Positions 29,966-38,515 of a stretch of DNA of 64,000 nt are shown piece after piece; position 1 is the stretch's first letter, and every line of letters begins with the position of its first letter. Under the pieces are notes generated by a model, which was not told the DNA's origin, did no database searches, and saw nothing but the letters and a program-made list of their open reading frames with translations. The DNA is from Billgrantia azerbaijanica (GTDB lineage: Bacteria; Pseudomonadota; Gammaproteobacteria; Pseudomonadales; Halomonadaceae): contig SBLD01000008.1 in assembly GCA_004551485.1 (NCBI GenBank), forward strand, positions 93,892 through 157,891, given 5' to 3'. The position numbers and the translations under genes are program-made.

Positions 29966-31444
29966 TCAGAGGGCACGATACTCCTTCTCGAAGCGCTTGG
30001 CCTGCTTCTTGGAGACGCCGCCCAGCACCTCGATGGCGTGACGCAGGCGCGCCCGGGTCATGTCGGAGCCGAGAATGGCCATGGCGTCCATCACCGAGGT
30101 GCTCGAGGAGGAGCCGGTGATGGCGATGAACACCGGGGCCAGGAACTCCTTCATCTTGAGCTCGAAATGGGCGGCGAGCGCCTTGACCTCGGTGAGCAGC
30201 ACTTCCTTGTGCCAGGCCGGCACCGCCTCGAAGCGCCACACCAGGAACTGCAGCAGCTTGACCAGGTCCTCGCGACCGAGCTTGACGCCGTCGAAGTCGC
30301 GCTCCTCGATGGCGGGCAGTCCCGCGAAGAAGTGGCCGGCGAGCGGTGCCACCTGGGAGAGCGTCTCCACCCGGGGACGCACCTGGGGCAGGATCTGCGC
30401 GACGTACTCCTCGTTGAAGGCCCAGGCCATCAGCGCCTCGAGGAAGGCCGCATCGTCGAGATCCTCGCGGATGTACAGGCCGTTGAGCCAGGTGAGCTTG
30501 TCCAGGTCGAACACCGGACCGCCCAGCGACACCCGCTGGATGTCGAAATGCGCCATCATCTCGTCGAGGCTGAACTTCTCGCGCTCGTCGGGCATCGACC
30601 AGCCCATGCGGCCGAGGTAGTTGGTCACCGCCTGGGGCAGGTAGCCCATGCGCCGGTAGTAGTTGATGGACGTCGGGTTCTTGCGCTTGGAGAGCTTCGA
30701 CTTGTCGGGGTTGCGCAGCAGCGGCATGTGGCACAGCACCGGCATGCTCCAGCCGAAGTACTCGTAGAGCAGCTGGTGCTTGGGCGCGGAGTTGATCCAC
30801 TCTTCGCCGCGCAGCACATGGGTGATGCCCATCAGGTGGTCGTCGACCACGTTGGCCAGGTGGTAGGTGGGCATGCCGTCGGACTTGAGCAGGATCTGGG
30901 CATCCACCTGGGCCCAATCCACCTCGATGGGACCGCGCAGCATGTCGTCGATCACGCAGGTGCCGCTGGCCGGCACCTTCATGCGCACCACGTAACGCCA
31001 GCCCTCGCGTTCGCGGCGCGCCTGTTCCTCGGCCGGCAGCGCCAGGTCCGCGGGCTTGAGTGCCAGGTGCATGCCCGCCGCCTTGCGCGCCTCGCGCAGC
31101 GCGTCGAGCTCCTCGGCCGTGCGGTAGCAGCGGAAGGCGTGACCGGCCTCGATCAACTGGCGGGCGTACTCGCCGTAGATGTCGCCGCGCTCGCTCTGGC
31201 GATAGGGGCCGTGCGGACCGCCCACGTCCGGGCCCTCGTCCCACGTGAGCCCCAGCCAGCGCAGCGAATCGAGGATCATCTGCTCGGACTCCGCCGTGGA
31301 ACGCGCACGGTCGGTGTCCTCGATACGCAGGATGAACTGGCCGCCGTGCTGGCGGGCAAAGCAGAGATTGAACAGGGCGATGTAGGCAGTGCCCACGTGC
31401 GGGTCACCCGTGGGTGACGGCGCGATACGGGTACGTACGGTCAT
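29966..31444 (-). CDS. gltX: Glutamyl-tRNA synthetase
   Basis: Class I aminoacyl-tRNA synthetase, 492 aa, cytoplasmic; joins Glu to tRNA-Glu. HIGH-type motif in [21 protein letters not shown]-type motif KLSKRKN, and the C-terminal anticodon-binding helical domain. It precedes tRNA-Ala and tRNA-Glu on the same strand with no obvious terminator between, an order also found in Pseudomonas. Confidence 0.97.
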   Translation of the reverse strand: MTVRTRIAPSPTGDPHVGTAYIALFNLCFARQHGGQFILRIEDTDRARSTAESEQMILDSLRWLGLTWDEGPDVGGPHGPYRQSERGDIYGEYARQLIEAGHAFRCYRTAEELDALREARKAAGMHLALKPADLALPAEEQARREREGWRYVVRMKVPASGTCVIDDMLRGPIEVDWAQVDAQILLKSDGMPTYHLANVVDDHLMGITHVLRGEEWINSAPKHQLLYEYFGWSMPVLCHMPLLRNPDKSKLSKRKNPTSINYYRRMGYLPQAVTNYLGRMGWSMPDEREKFSLDEMMAHFDIQRVSLGGPVFDLDKLTWLNGLYIREDLDDAAFLEALMAWAFNEEYVAQILPQVRPRVETLSQVAPLAGHFFAGLPAIEERDFDGVKLGREDLVKLLQFLVWRFEAVPAWHKEVLLTEVKALAAHFELKMKEFLAPVFIAITGSSSSTSVMDAMAILGSDMTRARLRHAIEVLGGVSKKQAKRFEKEYRAL

Positions 31445-31623
31445 GACATCCGGGTTCCGTTCTGGAATTTGAGTGTCCGTTGCGGGATGAGCTTGCCGGC
31501 ATTATACGCACCTGCCCCGGCACGGGCAGCCACCCACGGCCGAACCTTTGCCGATCGTTCGCTGTCGAGTCCGTGTTCGGCCCCGGCCCGTCACGACGTT
31601 CGACGGCCGATACCACAACCGAA

Positions 31624-31648
31624 TGAGAACAGATACACTGTTATCTCA
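31624..31648. promoter_or_regulatory. Imperfect dyad upstream of the XRE regulator
   Basis: TGAGA/TCTCA outer arms enclose offset ACAG/CTGT arms. It lies about 85 bases before the regulator start and 180 from the gltX start. A possible autoregulatory operator; weak support. Confidence 0.3.
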
Positions 31649-31732
31649 TCGTTGAGGCGCCAAATTTGCACAGAACAATGCCATCATCGACGATCATCTC
31701 CCCTAACAACTCCTTGACGGCAGGAAGACGAG

Positions 31733-32326
31733 ATGGATTCATTGGGCCCACGCATCAAGCAGCTACGGCAGGAAGCCAACCTGAACAAGGCCGCCCTGGC
31801 TCGCAAGGTTGGCGTCTCCGACGTGACGATCTCCTACTGGGAATCCGGCGCCATCAAGCAGATCGGCCACGAACGACTGGTCGCCCTGGCAGAGGCGCTG
31901 CAGTGCCCATTGAGCCGGCTGCTGGAGGGCGATGACGCGGTACTCGTCGCGCCGCTCTATCTGCGTGGCGAACGGCCCGTTCCCTGGCTCAACCCGGCGG
32001 CCAACCGCATCACCTTCCCGGGCGTGCTGCTCGCCAACGTCGACTGGCCGGGGGACTGCTACCTGATCACGCCGGCCCCCGGTGAGCGTTTCGACTTCCT
32101 GGCGACCGGCGACATGGCTGCGGTGGGTCCCACCGAGACGTTCGACCAGCCTGGGCGCTACCTCGTCGAGGACCGGGAGCGCCTGTTCATCGCCCATCTC
32201 GAGCGCGATGCCAGTGGCGAGCTGCTATGCTGCGGCGAATCAACTCCTGACGCCCTCCGCCCGCTAGAGGCGTCCCAGCGCCTGGTGGGCAAGCTGCTGA
32301 CCCGCTGGCGCCCCGAGACGCCCTGA
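31733..32326 (+). CDS. XRE-family transcriptional regulator
   Basis: 197-aa protein. Residues 5-65 are a Cro/CI helix-turn-helix domain (RIKQLRQEANLNKAALARKV then VSDVTISYWESG). The C-terminal part, about 80-190, has the size and layout of an S24/LexA-like domain, but I see no convincing Ser-Lys dyad, so it may only dimerise or sense. A GGAAG RBS precedes the ATG. No prophage genes adjoin it. Its targets are unknown. Confidence 0.8.
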   Translation: MDSLGPRIKQLRQEANLNKAALARKVGVSDVTISYWESGAIKQIGHERLVALAEALQCPLSRLLEGDDAVLVAPLYLRGERPVPWLNPAANRITFPGVLLANVDWPGDCYLITPAPGERFDFLATGDMAAVGPTETFDQPGRYLVEDRERLFIAHLERDASGELLCCGESTPDALRPLEASQRLVGKLLTRWRPETP

Positions 32327-32335
32327 GCCCGCCCC

Positions 32336-32923
32336 CTACTCGACCTCCAGCACTTCCACCCGATCGTTGGTGCGCCGCGGCTCGCTGCCGATCAGGTAGC
32401 GCTGCGAATAATCGACGATCTGGCCCAGCCCATGCCGCGAGGTCGTCACCAGCGGGCCGCTGAGATGTTCCCCCTCCTCGCCGATCCGGGCCCGGACGGC
32501 GTCGGGCTGCACGCTGGCGGCCGGCAGGGTGACGTGAATGGTATAGCCGCCATCCGGCAGCCCACTGCCCGACCCGAGAGGGCCGGCGTTGAAGCGCCCC
32601 TCCTCGACCGCGGTGCGAGCCTGCCAGCGCACGCCGCTCAGCTCGCGCTCCACCACGATCAGCAGGCGGGCCCCTTCGGGCAGGTTGGTCTCGCCCTCCA
32701 CCATCAGGCGCCGGTCACCGCGCAACGACGCCGAGGCGTCGATCCACACCGGCTCGGAGAGGGGCTCGACCGCCGGGGCCGCCGGCTCGCTCGCCGCCGG
32801 CGCGGCGTCGCTCTCGGGCTGTGCCACGCCACCGACGCGCTCCGTCTCCGTTGGCTCCTCGCCACCGTTGCAGCCCGTCAGCCATAGCAGCACCGTGAAA
32901 CACGCCAACGTCCTTGCCTTCAT
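32336..32923 (-). CDS. Putative lipoprotein of unknown function
   Basis: 195 aa. An N-terminal signal with lipobox LTGC (MKARTLACFTVLLWLTGC) predicts lipidation and membrane attachment. Next comes an Ala/Pro/Glu-rich flexible stretch (about 25-55), then a folded domain of about 130 aa with alternating beta-type patterns (LMVEGETNLPEGARLLIVVE, GGYTIHVTLP). I do not recognise the family. The ATG at 32923 has a GGAGGG RBS. Convergent with the XRE gene, 9 bases apart. Confidence 0.7.
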   Translation of the reverse strand: MKARTLACFTVLLWLTGCNGGEEPTETERVGGVAQPESDAAPAASEPAAPAVEPLSEPVWIDASASLRGDRRLMVEGETNLPEGARLLIVVERELSGVRWQARTAVEEGRFNAGPLGSGSGLPDGGYTIHVTLPAASVQPDAVRARIGEEGEHLSGPLVTTSRHGLGQIVDYSQRYLIGSEPRRTNDRVEVLEVE

Positions 32924-32992
32924 GCCGGCCCTCCAGCCCCTAGGGTGGCCTTTCAGACTAACACCGTGCCAGCTGGCATGGCACATCCGCTC

Positions 32993-33313
32993 TCAGGCGT
33001 CGGCACACGCCCGACAGTAGGTGGTGTAGGGCAGCGCCTTCAGCCGACGGGGATCGATAGCCTCACCGCAGCGCTCGCACCGCTCCCCCTCCCCCGCCTC
33101 GATGCGGCTCAAGGCGTGCAGCACCTGTTTCAACTCCTTGGTGGCCTCCGCCTCCAGGGTGTCGATCACGTCCTCGTTCTCCACCTCGATGGCCTGCTCC
33201 TCCATGTCCTTGTCGAGCGGCCCCGCCCGACGCTCCTTGTGCGCCCTGTAGCGCTCCAGCCGCGCGATCAGTTCGTCGCGCAGCCCCTCCAGTGCCTGTT
33301 TGCGGTCGGTCAT
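32993..33313 (-). CDS. DksA/TraR-family zinc-finger protein
   Basis: 106 aa. An N-terminal coiled-coil (about 1-70, LRDELIARLERYRAHKERR) leads into a four-Cys zinc finger, CERCGEAIDPRRLKALPYT then YCRAC, the DksA/TraR signature. It is shorter than DksA itself (about 150 aa) and resembles YbiI/TraR-type small members, which may bind the RNA polymerase secondary channel. RBS GGAGGTGAC. It borders the decayed island. Confidence 0.87.
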   Translation of the reverse strand: MTDRKQALEGLRDELIARLERYRAHKERRAGPLDKDMEEQAIEVENEDVIDTLEAEATKELKQVLHALSRIEAGEGERCERCGEAIDPRRLKALPYTTYCRACADA

Positions 33314-33509
33314 CTGTCACCTCCTTCCCCGCCGGAAAACCAGCGGCGTTGCTACATTATCGTTCTCCCTTCTTCATAGCACAGGGCCGTCGGCGCAGCG
33401 GTGACGCCGGTCACGGATGACAGGGCTGGTGGGGCTGTGTTCCGCCTGCCGACGGGCGGCGCCACGCCGGCCGAGCCATGCTCCAAGGGACGCGCGATCG
33501 ATCGACGAG

Positions 33510-33531
33510 AACATAACTCTGGAGTTATGTT
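33510..33531. promoter_or_regulatory. Palindromic operator upstream of hicB
   Basis: Perfect 10-bp arms AACATAACTC/GAGTTATGTT around TG, 40 bases before the hicB ATG. HicB-type antitoxins with a DNA-binding C-terminus repress their own promoter, so this is the likely autoregulatory site. Confidence 0.65.
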
Positions 33532-33570
33532 TCAAACGTCACGGGCACCACCTCGGCAGGAGGAAGAGCA

Positions 33571-33993
33571 ATGCAATATCCCATCGCTATCGAATGGGGT
33601 GACGAACACACCGCCACCGGCATCGTGTTCCCGGATATCCCCGGCGCCATCACCGCCGGCGACACCGCCGGCGACACCGTCGAGCAAGCCTACGAGATGG
33701 CTGTCGAGGTCGCGCATATCCAGCTCGAAGAGCTCGCCGCCGCTGGGCAGGCGATTCCTATGCCTGGCGATATAGCCGAGCACCGCAAGAATCCCGACTT
33801 CGCCGGCTGGGGCTGGGGGCTGGTCGAGATTGATGTCACCCCCTACCTGGGCAAAACGGAGAAGGTGAACGTCACCCTGCCCGGCCGCGTGGTCAAGCAG
33901 ATCGACGATTACGTCTCCCTGCACGGCATCAAGAGCCGCTCGGCCTTTCTGACTCGAGCGGCCCTGCATGAGTTGGAGCGCAGCGCCGGATGA
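33571..33993 (+). CDS. hicB: HicB-family antitoxin without adjacent HicA
   Basis: 140 aa. The N-terminal HicB domain (about 1-95) is a partial RNase H fold beginning MQYPIAIEWGDEHTATGIVF with PDIPGAITAGDT. The C-terminus (KVNVTLPGRVVKQIDDYV then HGIKSRSAFLTRAAL) is a ribbon-helix-helix-like DNA-binding tail. AGGAGG RBS. HicA toxins normally lie just upstream as a frame of about 60 codons; none is readable at 33314-33570, so this is an orphan antitoxin or the toxin has decayed. Confidence 0.85.
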   Translation: MQYPIAIEWGDEHTATGIVFPDIPGAITAGDTAGDTVEQAYEMAVEVAHIQLEELAAAGQAIPMPGDIAEHRKNPDFAGWGWGLVEIDVTPYLGKTEKVNVTLPGRVVKQIDDYVSLHGIKSRSAFLTRAALHELERSAG

Positions 33994-34104
33994 ACGACAT
34001 GGGCAAGTATCAGGGCTACACCGCCCGCATCGAGTTCGACGCCTTCCATGCCCCGTCGATCACTACCTGGAGGACTGCCGCCCCAGCGGCCACGAGCTGC
34101 TCTA
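33990..34104 (+). pseudogene. Broken second HicB-type antitoxin remnant
   Basis: The start NDMGKYQGYTARIEFDAFHA matches the N-terminus of another HicB-type family, but the middle is deleted. The reading frame then shifts to give VDHYLEDCRPSGHELL before TAA at 34102-34104, the expected C-terminal segment of the same family. Non-functional by sequence. Confidence 0.7.
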
Positions 34105-34111
34105 ACCGACC

Positions 34112-34501
34112 TCAGGCCACGTGCTGCCGCATCTTCCCAGCGCCATTGTCGAACTCCCCGAGCCCACCAACGACAGCCGCACCATCATCACCGCCGCCAG
34201 CCAGGCACTGCACGCCATCTACCGGCCCACCTACCGGTTCGTGAAAGCCGGCGTCATGCTCATCGACCTGCTGGACGCCAACCGCGCGCAGCTCTAGCTG
34301 CAGGATACCCCCGAGCAGCAGGGCCAACGCGACCATGGCCACCAACTCATAACGGCCCTGGACGAGATCAATCAGAAGATGGGGCGCGGCACTGTCACCC
34401 TCGGCCGGCCCAGCAAAAACGCCACTTGGCACCTGCGCTGCGCTCATCGAATGCCACGCTGCACCACGAGATGGAAGGACTCACCAATCGCGAAGGCATG
34501 A
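34112..34501 (+). pseudogene. umuC: umuC C-terminal remnant (DNA polymerase V subunit)
   Basis: Frame from 34112 reads LPSAIVELPEPTNDSRTIIT, then RPTYRFVKAGVMLIDLL, an in-frame TAG at 34295-34297, then LITALDEINQKMGRGTVTLG and the end CAHRMPRCTTRWKDSP. These match the last 120 or so residues of UmuC in order. The polymerase palm and fingers are absent and a stop interrupts it, so it is a decayed fragment. UmuDC genes are common on mobile elements. Confidence 0.8.
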
Positions 34502-34533
34502 CAGCTAGCACCCTCACACTTGACTTTGGTCTT

Positions 34534-34563
34534 TTGGCACGATCCGATGAAGGTGGGTATTGT
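34534..34563 (+). promoter_or_regulatory. Candidate promoter of the HsdR-N-type gene
   Basis: TTGGCA (34534-34539), 18-bp spacer, TATTGT (34558-34563), in the AT-richer stretch before the nuclease gene; GGGAGG RBS 5 bases before its ATG. Confidence 0.45.
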
Positions 34564-34607
34564 AAGACACTCAACCACAATTCCAGTAACAGTCGCAGGG
34601 AGGCATC

Positions 34608-35681
34608 ATGGATCTTAGCGAGAAGTTATCCGGCATCGCACGCCGCGGGGAAGAGCAGATTGACCACATTCAAAGCGAGGAGGCGACCAAGACGGCCCTG
34701 GTTCTGCCTTTCATCAGTGCACTTGGCTACGACCCCTTTGACACACGGGAAGTAACCCCCGAATTCACCGCTGACGTGGGAACCAAGAAAGGGGAGAAGG
34801 TCGATTACGCCATTCGTGCAAACGGCGACCTCTCGCTCCTCATGGAATGTAAACCCCTGGGAACTAACCTCTCCAATGTCCAGTACAGCCAGCTGTACAG
34901 GTACTTCGCTTGCACAGACGCAAAATTCGCCATCTTGACCAATGGCTTCGAATACCGCTTCTACTCGGACCTGGACTCTGAGAACAAGCTCGACAACCGG
35001 CCCTTTTTCACCTTCGATCTGAGCGATTTCAACGACCAGGATATCGAAGAGCTGAAGAAGTTCACCAAGCCGAACTTCGACGTCGACGCCATTCTGGGTA
35101 CTGCGAATCGGCTCAAGTACACGAACTTGGCAAAGCAGGCCATCGACGAGGTCTTCCAGGAGACGCCCGAGGAATTCGTCAAGTTCATCGTCGGTAAGAT
35201 CTACGATGGCCGCCAGACCCGCCAAGTGGTTGATGAGTTCACTCCGATCATCAAGGAAGCGAGCAAGCTTTACATCAAGGAGCAAGTAGCACAGCGCCTT
35301 CGTGGCGCCCTCGCGAACAACGACATCGACACTCGGACCTTTCCGGAACCAGAACAAGCCTCGGACGAGCCCCAACCTGATGACGACGGCATTATCACAA
35401 CGCAGGAGGAGATTGACGCGTATAATATCGTACGCTCTATCCTGGCTGAGGATGTGGACGTAAGCCGGGTGGTCATGCGTGATGCGAAGTCTTACTGTGC
35501 CGTCTTGCTTGATGACAACAACCGAAAACCCATCTGCAGGTTTCACTTCAATGCCAAGACTGTGAAGCGGGTTGGATTCTTCAATGATAAGAAGGAAGAC
35601 CGGTTCGAGATTCAGGCTGTTAGCGACCTATTTCAATACAGGGACCAGCTAAAGACGACCGTGGGCGAATATCTGGAATGA
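34608..35681 (+). CDS. Standalone type I restriction HsdR N-terminal-like nuclease
   Basis: 357-aa soluble protein. Residues 1-150 match the HSDR_N domain found at the start of type I restriction subunits: EEATKTALVLPFISALGYD, GTKKGEKVDYAIRANGDLSL, and LLMECKPLG, giving a PD-(D/E)XK core (Asp, then Glu-x-Lys). There is no helicase motor, and no HsdM or HsdS nearby. The C-terminal 100 residues (RSILAEDVDVSRVVMRDAKS onward) form a second domain I do not recognise. GC content is visibly lower than in flanking genes, consistent with transfer on the dusA island. It may be a defence or regulatory nuclease. Confidence 0.75.
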   Translation: MDLSEKLSGIARRGEEQIDHIQSEEATKTALVLPFISALGYDPFDTREVTPEFTADVGTKKGEKVDYAIRANGDLSLLMECKPLGTNLSNVQYSQLYRYFACTDAKFAILTNGFEYRFYSDLDSENKLDNRPFFTFDLSDFNDQDIEELKKFTKPNFDVDAILGTANRLKYTNLAKQAIDEVFQETPEEFVKFIVGKIYDGRQTRQVVDEFTPIIKEASKLYIKEQVAQRLRGALANNDIDTRTFPEPEQASDEPQPDDDGIITTQEEIDAYNIVRSILAEDVDVSRVVMRDAKSYCAVLLDDNNRKPICRFHFNAKTVKRVGFFNDKKEDRFEIQAVSDLFQYRDQLKTTVGEYLE

Positions 35682-35823
35682 CCTCTATCGCTCTATTGAC
35701 CGCTATCAATTAGCACCTCAATCAAGCTGGCGTCGTCGTGAGTGGGCTTATTCACCCGCCTGCTCACCCGCCAGTACGTCAGCAGCTCGGCGGGCAGGTG
35801 ACGCCCCCCGGTGCGGACAACCT

Positions 35824-36069
35824 TCATTGGCGTTGACACCGCCGGCTGTATACCTTGGCCAAGGCCGACCAGCGCTCGCTTTCGGCCACTACGCGCCGGC
35901 TGGTGTTGCCCGGGCTCTCGAGCTCCAGGCGCTTGGCCCACTCCTCAGCCATGGCTTTGCGAGGAAAGGCCTTGGACTCGGCGTGCTGGAGACCATCCCG
36001 CGCGATGCGGACCTGCGCAATGTATGAGAAACTGCCATCCTTCTTGCGGCGCTTCCGGATCGTCGCCAC
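35824..36069 (-). pseudogene. Integrase N-terminal stub (dusA-associated type)
   Basis: Starting at a GTG with AAGGAG RBS, the frame reads VATIRKRRKKDGSFSYIAQV, the usual N-terminal arm-binding domain of phage-type tyrosine recombinases, with AFPRKAMAEEWAKRLELE following. It then stops after 81 codons. The catalytic R-H-R-Y domain is missing. 35682-35823 shows nothing else recognisable. It is divergent from dusA, as in dusA-integrated islands. Confidence 0.7.
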
Positions 36070-36083
36070 TTTGCATCTCCTTG

Positions 36084-36126
36084 GTACCAAATCGAAGACG
36101 CCCCAAGTACCAAATTAGTACCAGCG
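36084..36126. repeat. GTACCAAAT direct repeats beside the integrase stub
   Basis: GTACCAAAT occurs at 36084-36092 and 36107-36115, with a partial copy GTACCAGCG at 36118-36126, between the integrase start and dusA. Short direct repeats at this position suit arm-type recombinase binding sites. Confidence 0.5.
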
Positions 36127-36169
36127 CACTTCGAAAAACCTGCCCTAACCACTGTAAATATGTACAGTT

Positions 36170-37210
36170 ATGACAGATAAGGCAACCGCCACAACCCGCA
36201 TGGATACTGGCATGACGCGCCCCGCGCTGGATAGGACGTTCTCCGTGGCGCCCATGATGGACTGGACGACCCGCGATTACCGCGCCTTCGCCCGGACTCT
36301 GACCCGCCGCGCGCTGCTCTACACCGAGATGGTCACCACCGGGGCCATCCTGCATGGCTCGCCACGGGAGCGCTTCCTGGGCTACGATGCGGTGGAGCAC
36401 CCCATTGCCCTGCAGCTGGGCGGCAGCGACGCCGGCGAGCTGGCCGAGTGCGCGGCCATCGCCGAGGCGTGGGGCTACGACGAGGTGAACCTCAACGTCG
36501 GCTGCCCCAGCGACCGGGTGCAGAACAACCTGATCGGCGCCTGCCTGATGGGCCATCCCGAGAAGGTGGCCGCGGCGGTGCGCGCCATGCGCGCGGCGGT
36601 GTCGATCCCGGTCACGGTGAAGTGCCGCATCGGCATCGACGACCAGGACGAGGACGCCGATCTGTCGCGCTTCATCGCCACGGTGGCGGAGGCCGGCTGC
36701 GACACCTTCGTCGTCCACGCCCGCAAGGCGTGGCTCGAGGGGCTCTCCCCCAAGGAGAACCGCGATATCCCGCCGCTCAACTACGGCCAGGTGCATCGCC
36801 TCAAGCGGCAGCGCCCCGAGCTGCACATCGGCATCAACGGCGGTCTCAAGACCCTCGACGCCTGCCGCGAGCAGCTCGCCCAGGTCGACAGCGTGATGGT
36901 GGGGCGCGAGGCGTACCAGAACCCCTGGCTGCTGGCGAGCGTCGACAGCGCCTTCTACGGCGAACCGGGCCCGGCCGAGAGTCGCCACGCCGCCGCCCGG
37001 GCACTGCGCCCCTATATCGCCCAGCGACTCGACGAGGGCGCGAAGCTCAACCACCTCACCCGCCACCTGCTGGGGCTCTTCCAGGGCCAGCCCGGCGGAC
37101 GGCGCTTCCGCCGCCACCTCTCCGAGCACGCCCACCGCGATGGCGCGGGGCTGGCCGTCTTCGACGACGCCCTGGGCCTGGTCGCCGAGCGAGCGGCAGA
37201 GCCCGCCTGA
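36170..37210 (+). CDS. dusA: tRNA-dihydrouridine(20/20a) synthase
   Basis: FMN-dependent reductase that makes dihydrouridine at tRNA positions 20/20a; 346 aa. RTFSVAPMMDWTTRDYRAF is the conserved start region, LLYTEMVTTGAI the FMN site, NLNVGCPSDRVQNN holds the catalytic Cys, and HARKAWLEGLSPKENR the tRNA/FMN loop. In-frame ATGs at 36170, 36200 and 36212 precede the conserved core and none has a strong RBS, perhaps because the island insertion replaced the native leader. Confidence 0.94.
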   Translation: MTDKATATTRMDTGMTRPALDRTFSVAPMMDWTTRDYRAFARTLTRRALLYTEMVTTGAILHGSPRERFLGYDAVEHPIALQLGGSDAGELAECAAIAEAWGYDEVNLNVGCPSDRVQNNLIGACLMGHPEKVAAAVRAMRAAVSIPVTVKCRIGIDDQDEDADLSRFIATVAEAGCDTFVVHARKAWLEGLSPKENRDIPPLNYGQVHRLKRQRPELHIGINGGLKTLDACREQLAQVDSVMVGREAYQNPWLLASVDSAFYGEPGPAESRHAAARALRPYIAQRLDEGAKLNHLTRHLLGLFQGQPGGRRFRRHLSEHAHRDGAGLAVFDDALGLVAERAAEPA

Positions 37211-37226
37211 CGCCGCCGCCGACGCC

Positions 37227-38429
37227 TCAGAGCACCGGACGGTGCGCCGCGGCGCCTTCCAGGTGCGTGGCGATGAGCCGCCCGAGGCGCGCGACGCCCT
37301 CCTCGATCCGCGCCGGGGCGACGGTGACGAACGAGAGGCGCAGCGTATTGGCACGGGGCGCCGTGGCATAGAACGGCGCGCCCGGCACGAAGGCCACCCG
37401 CTCGCGGATCGCCTCGCCCAGCAGCGCGGTGCTGTCCAGCACTTCGGGCAGCGTCACCCAGATGAACATCCCCCCTTCGGGTCGGTTCCAGTGCACGCCG
37501 CGCGGCATGTGGCGTTCCAATGCCGCGAGCATGGCCCCGCAGCGCTCGGCATAGAGCGCGCGAATGCCCGGAATGTGCTCTTTGAGAAACCCCTGGCTGA
37601 CGATCTCGTGGACCACCTGCTGGGTGAAGCTCGGCGTATGCAGGTCGGCGGCCTGCTTGACCTGCACCAGCTTGGCGATCAGGGGCTCGTCGGCGATGAC
37701 GTAGCCCAGCCTCAGCCCCGGTGCCAGCACCTTGGAGAAGGACCCCAGGTGGATCACCTGCTGCGGCGCCAGCGAACGCAGGCTGGCCAGCCGTTCGCCC
37801 TGATAGTCGAGATCGCCATAGGGGTCGTCCTCGACGATCGGCAGGCCCTGCTCGCGGGCGAGCTTTGCCAGCGCCTCGCGACGCGCGAGCGGCAGCCGGC
37901 GACCGGTCGGATTCTGGAAGTTGGGCAGCGCGTACAGGAAGCGCGCGCCCTCGATGACCTCGGGGGTCAGCGCCTCGGGCAGCAGCCCCTGCTCATCGCT
38001 GGCCACCGACACGTAGTCCGGCTCGAACAGCGAGAAGGCCTGCAGCGCGCCGAGGTAGGTCGGCGTTTCCACCAGCACGCGACTGCCGGGGTCGATCAAG
38101 GCCTTGGCGATGAGGTCCAGTGCCTGCTGGGAGCCGGTGGTCAACAGCACCTGGGAGGGGCGCACCTCGCTGCCGTCAGCGGAGTGCTGCGCCGCGATCC
38201 ATTCGCGCAACGGGCCCAGGCCTTCGCTCGGCCCGTACTGCAGCGCGCTCTCCGCCCGCTCCGCCAGCACCTTGCGGGTCGCCGCCCGCATCGCCTCCAC
38301 CGGAAACGTGGCCGCCGACGGCAGGCCACCGGCGAACGAGATCACGTCCGGCTGTTCGGTCACTTTCAGGATTTCACGGATGGCGGAACTGGTCAGCGCC
38401 TGGGCGCGCCGGGAAAACGGCCACTGCAT
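37227..38429 (-). CDS. PLP-dependent aminotransferase, LysN / 2-aminoadipate type
   Basis: Fold-type I class I/II aminotransferase, 400 aa, full length. PLP-binding Lys in LGSFSKVLAPGLRLGY; ISFAGGLPSAATFP near residue 30 and VEDDPYGDLDYQGE are typical of the LysN/2-aminoadipate and MocR-type branch, here without a DNA-binding domain. The amino donor cannot be fixed. It lies 87 bases after the AstE-like gene on the same strand and could share its transcript. Confidence 0.85.
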   Translation of the reverse strand: MQWPFSRRAQALTSSAIREILKVTEQPDVISFAGGLPSAATFPVEAMRAATRKVLAERAESALQYGPSEGLGPLREWIAAQHSADGSEVRPSQVLLTTGSQQALDLIAKALIDPGSRVLVETPTYLGALQAFSLFEPDYVSVASDEQGLLPEALTPEVIEGARFLYALPNFQNPTGRRLPLARREALAKLAREQGLPIVEDDPYGDLDYQGERLASLRSLAPQQVIHLGSFSKVLAPGLRLGYVIADEPLIAKLVQVKQAADLHTPSFTQQVVHEIVSQGFLKEHIPGIRALYAERCGAMLAALERHMPRGVHWNRPEGGMFIWVTLPEVLDSTALLGEAIRERVAFVPGAPFYATAPRANTLRLSFVTVAPARIEEGVARLGRLIATHLEGAAAHRPVL

Positions 38430-38515
38430 GGGAGCTCTCTCGTCTGGTGGATGGCGAACGTCTCATCATAGAACGCCTGGCCACTGCATGCAGGGCTGCG
38501 TGCCTTCCCGCGCCG

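Noticed and set aside
31733-32326. XRE gene as a prophage repressor
   Set aside because: No phage structural, lysis or integrase genes lie near it, and the island begins only after 33313.
33417-33602. Possible HicA toxin upstream of hicB
   Set aside because: A short stretch (KRHGHHLGRRK) vaguely recalls the HicA His motif, but the rest lacks HicA sequence and the frame runs into hicB.
35693-35941. Second integrase fragment
   Set aside because: The frame after the integrase stub shows no recombinase motif (no R-H-R-Y residues), so it is not annotated as part of the gene.
38421-38491. Direct repeat GGCCACTGCATG around the aminotransferase start
   Set aside because: Two 12-base copies 59 bases apart with no symmetry or known role; could be chance.
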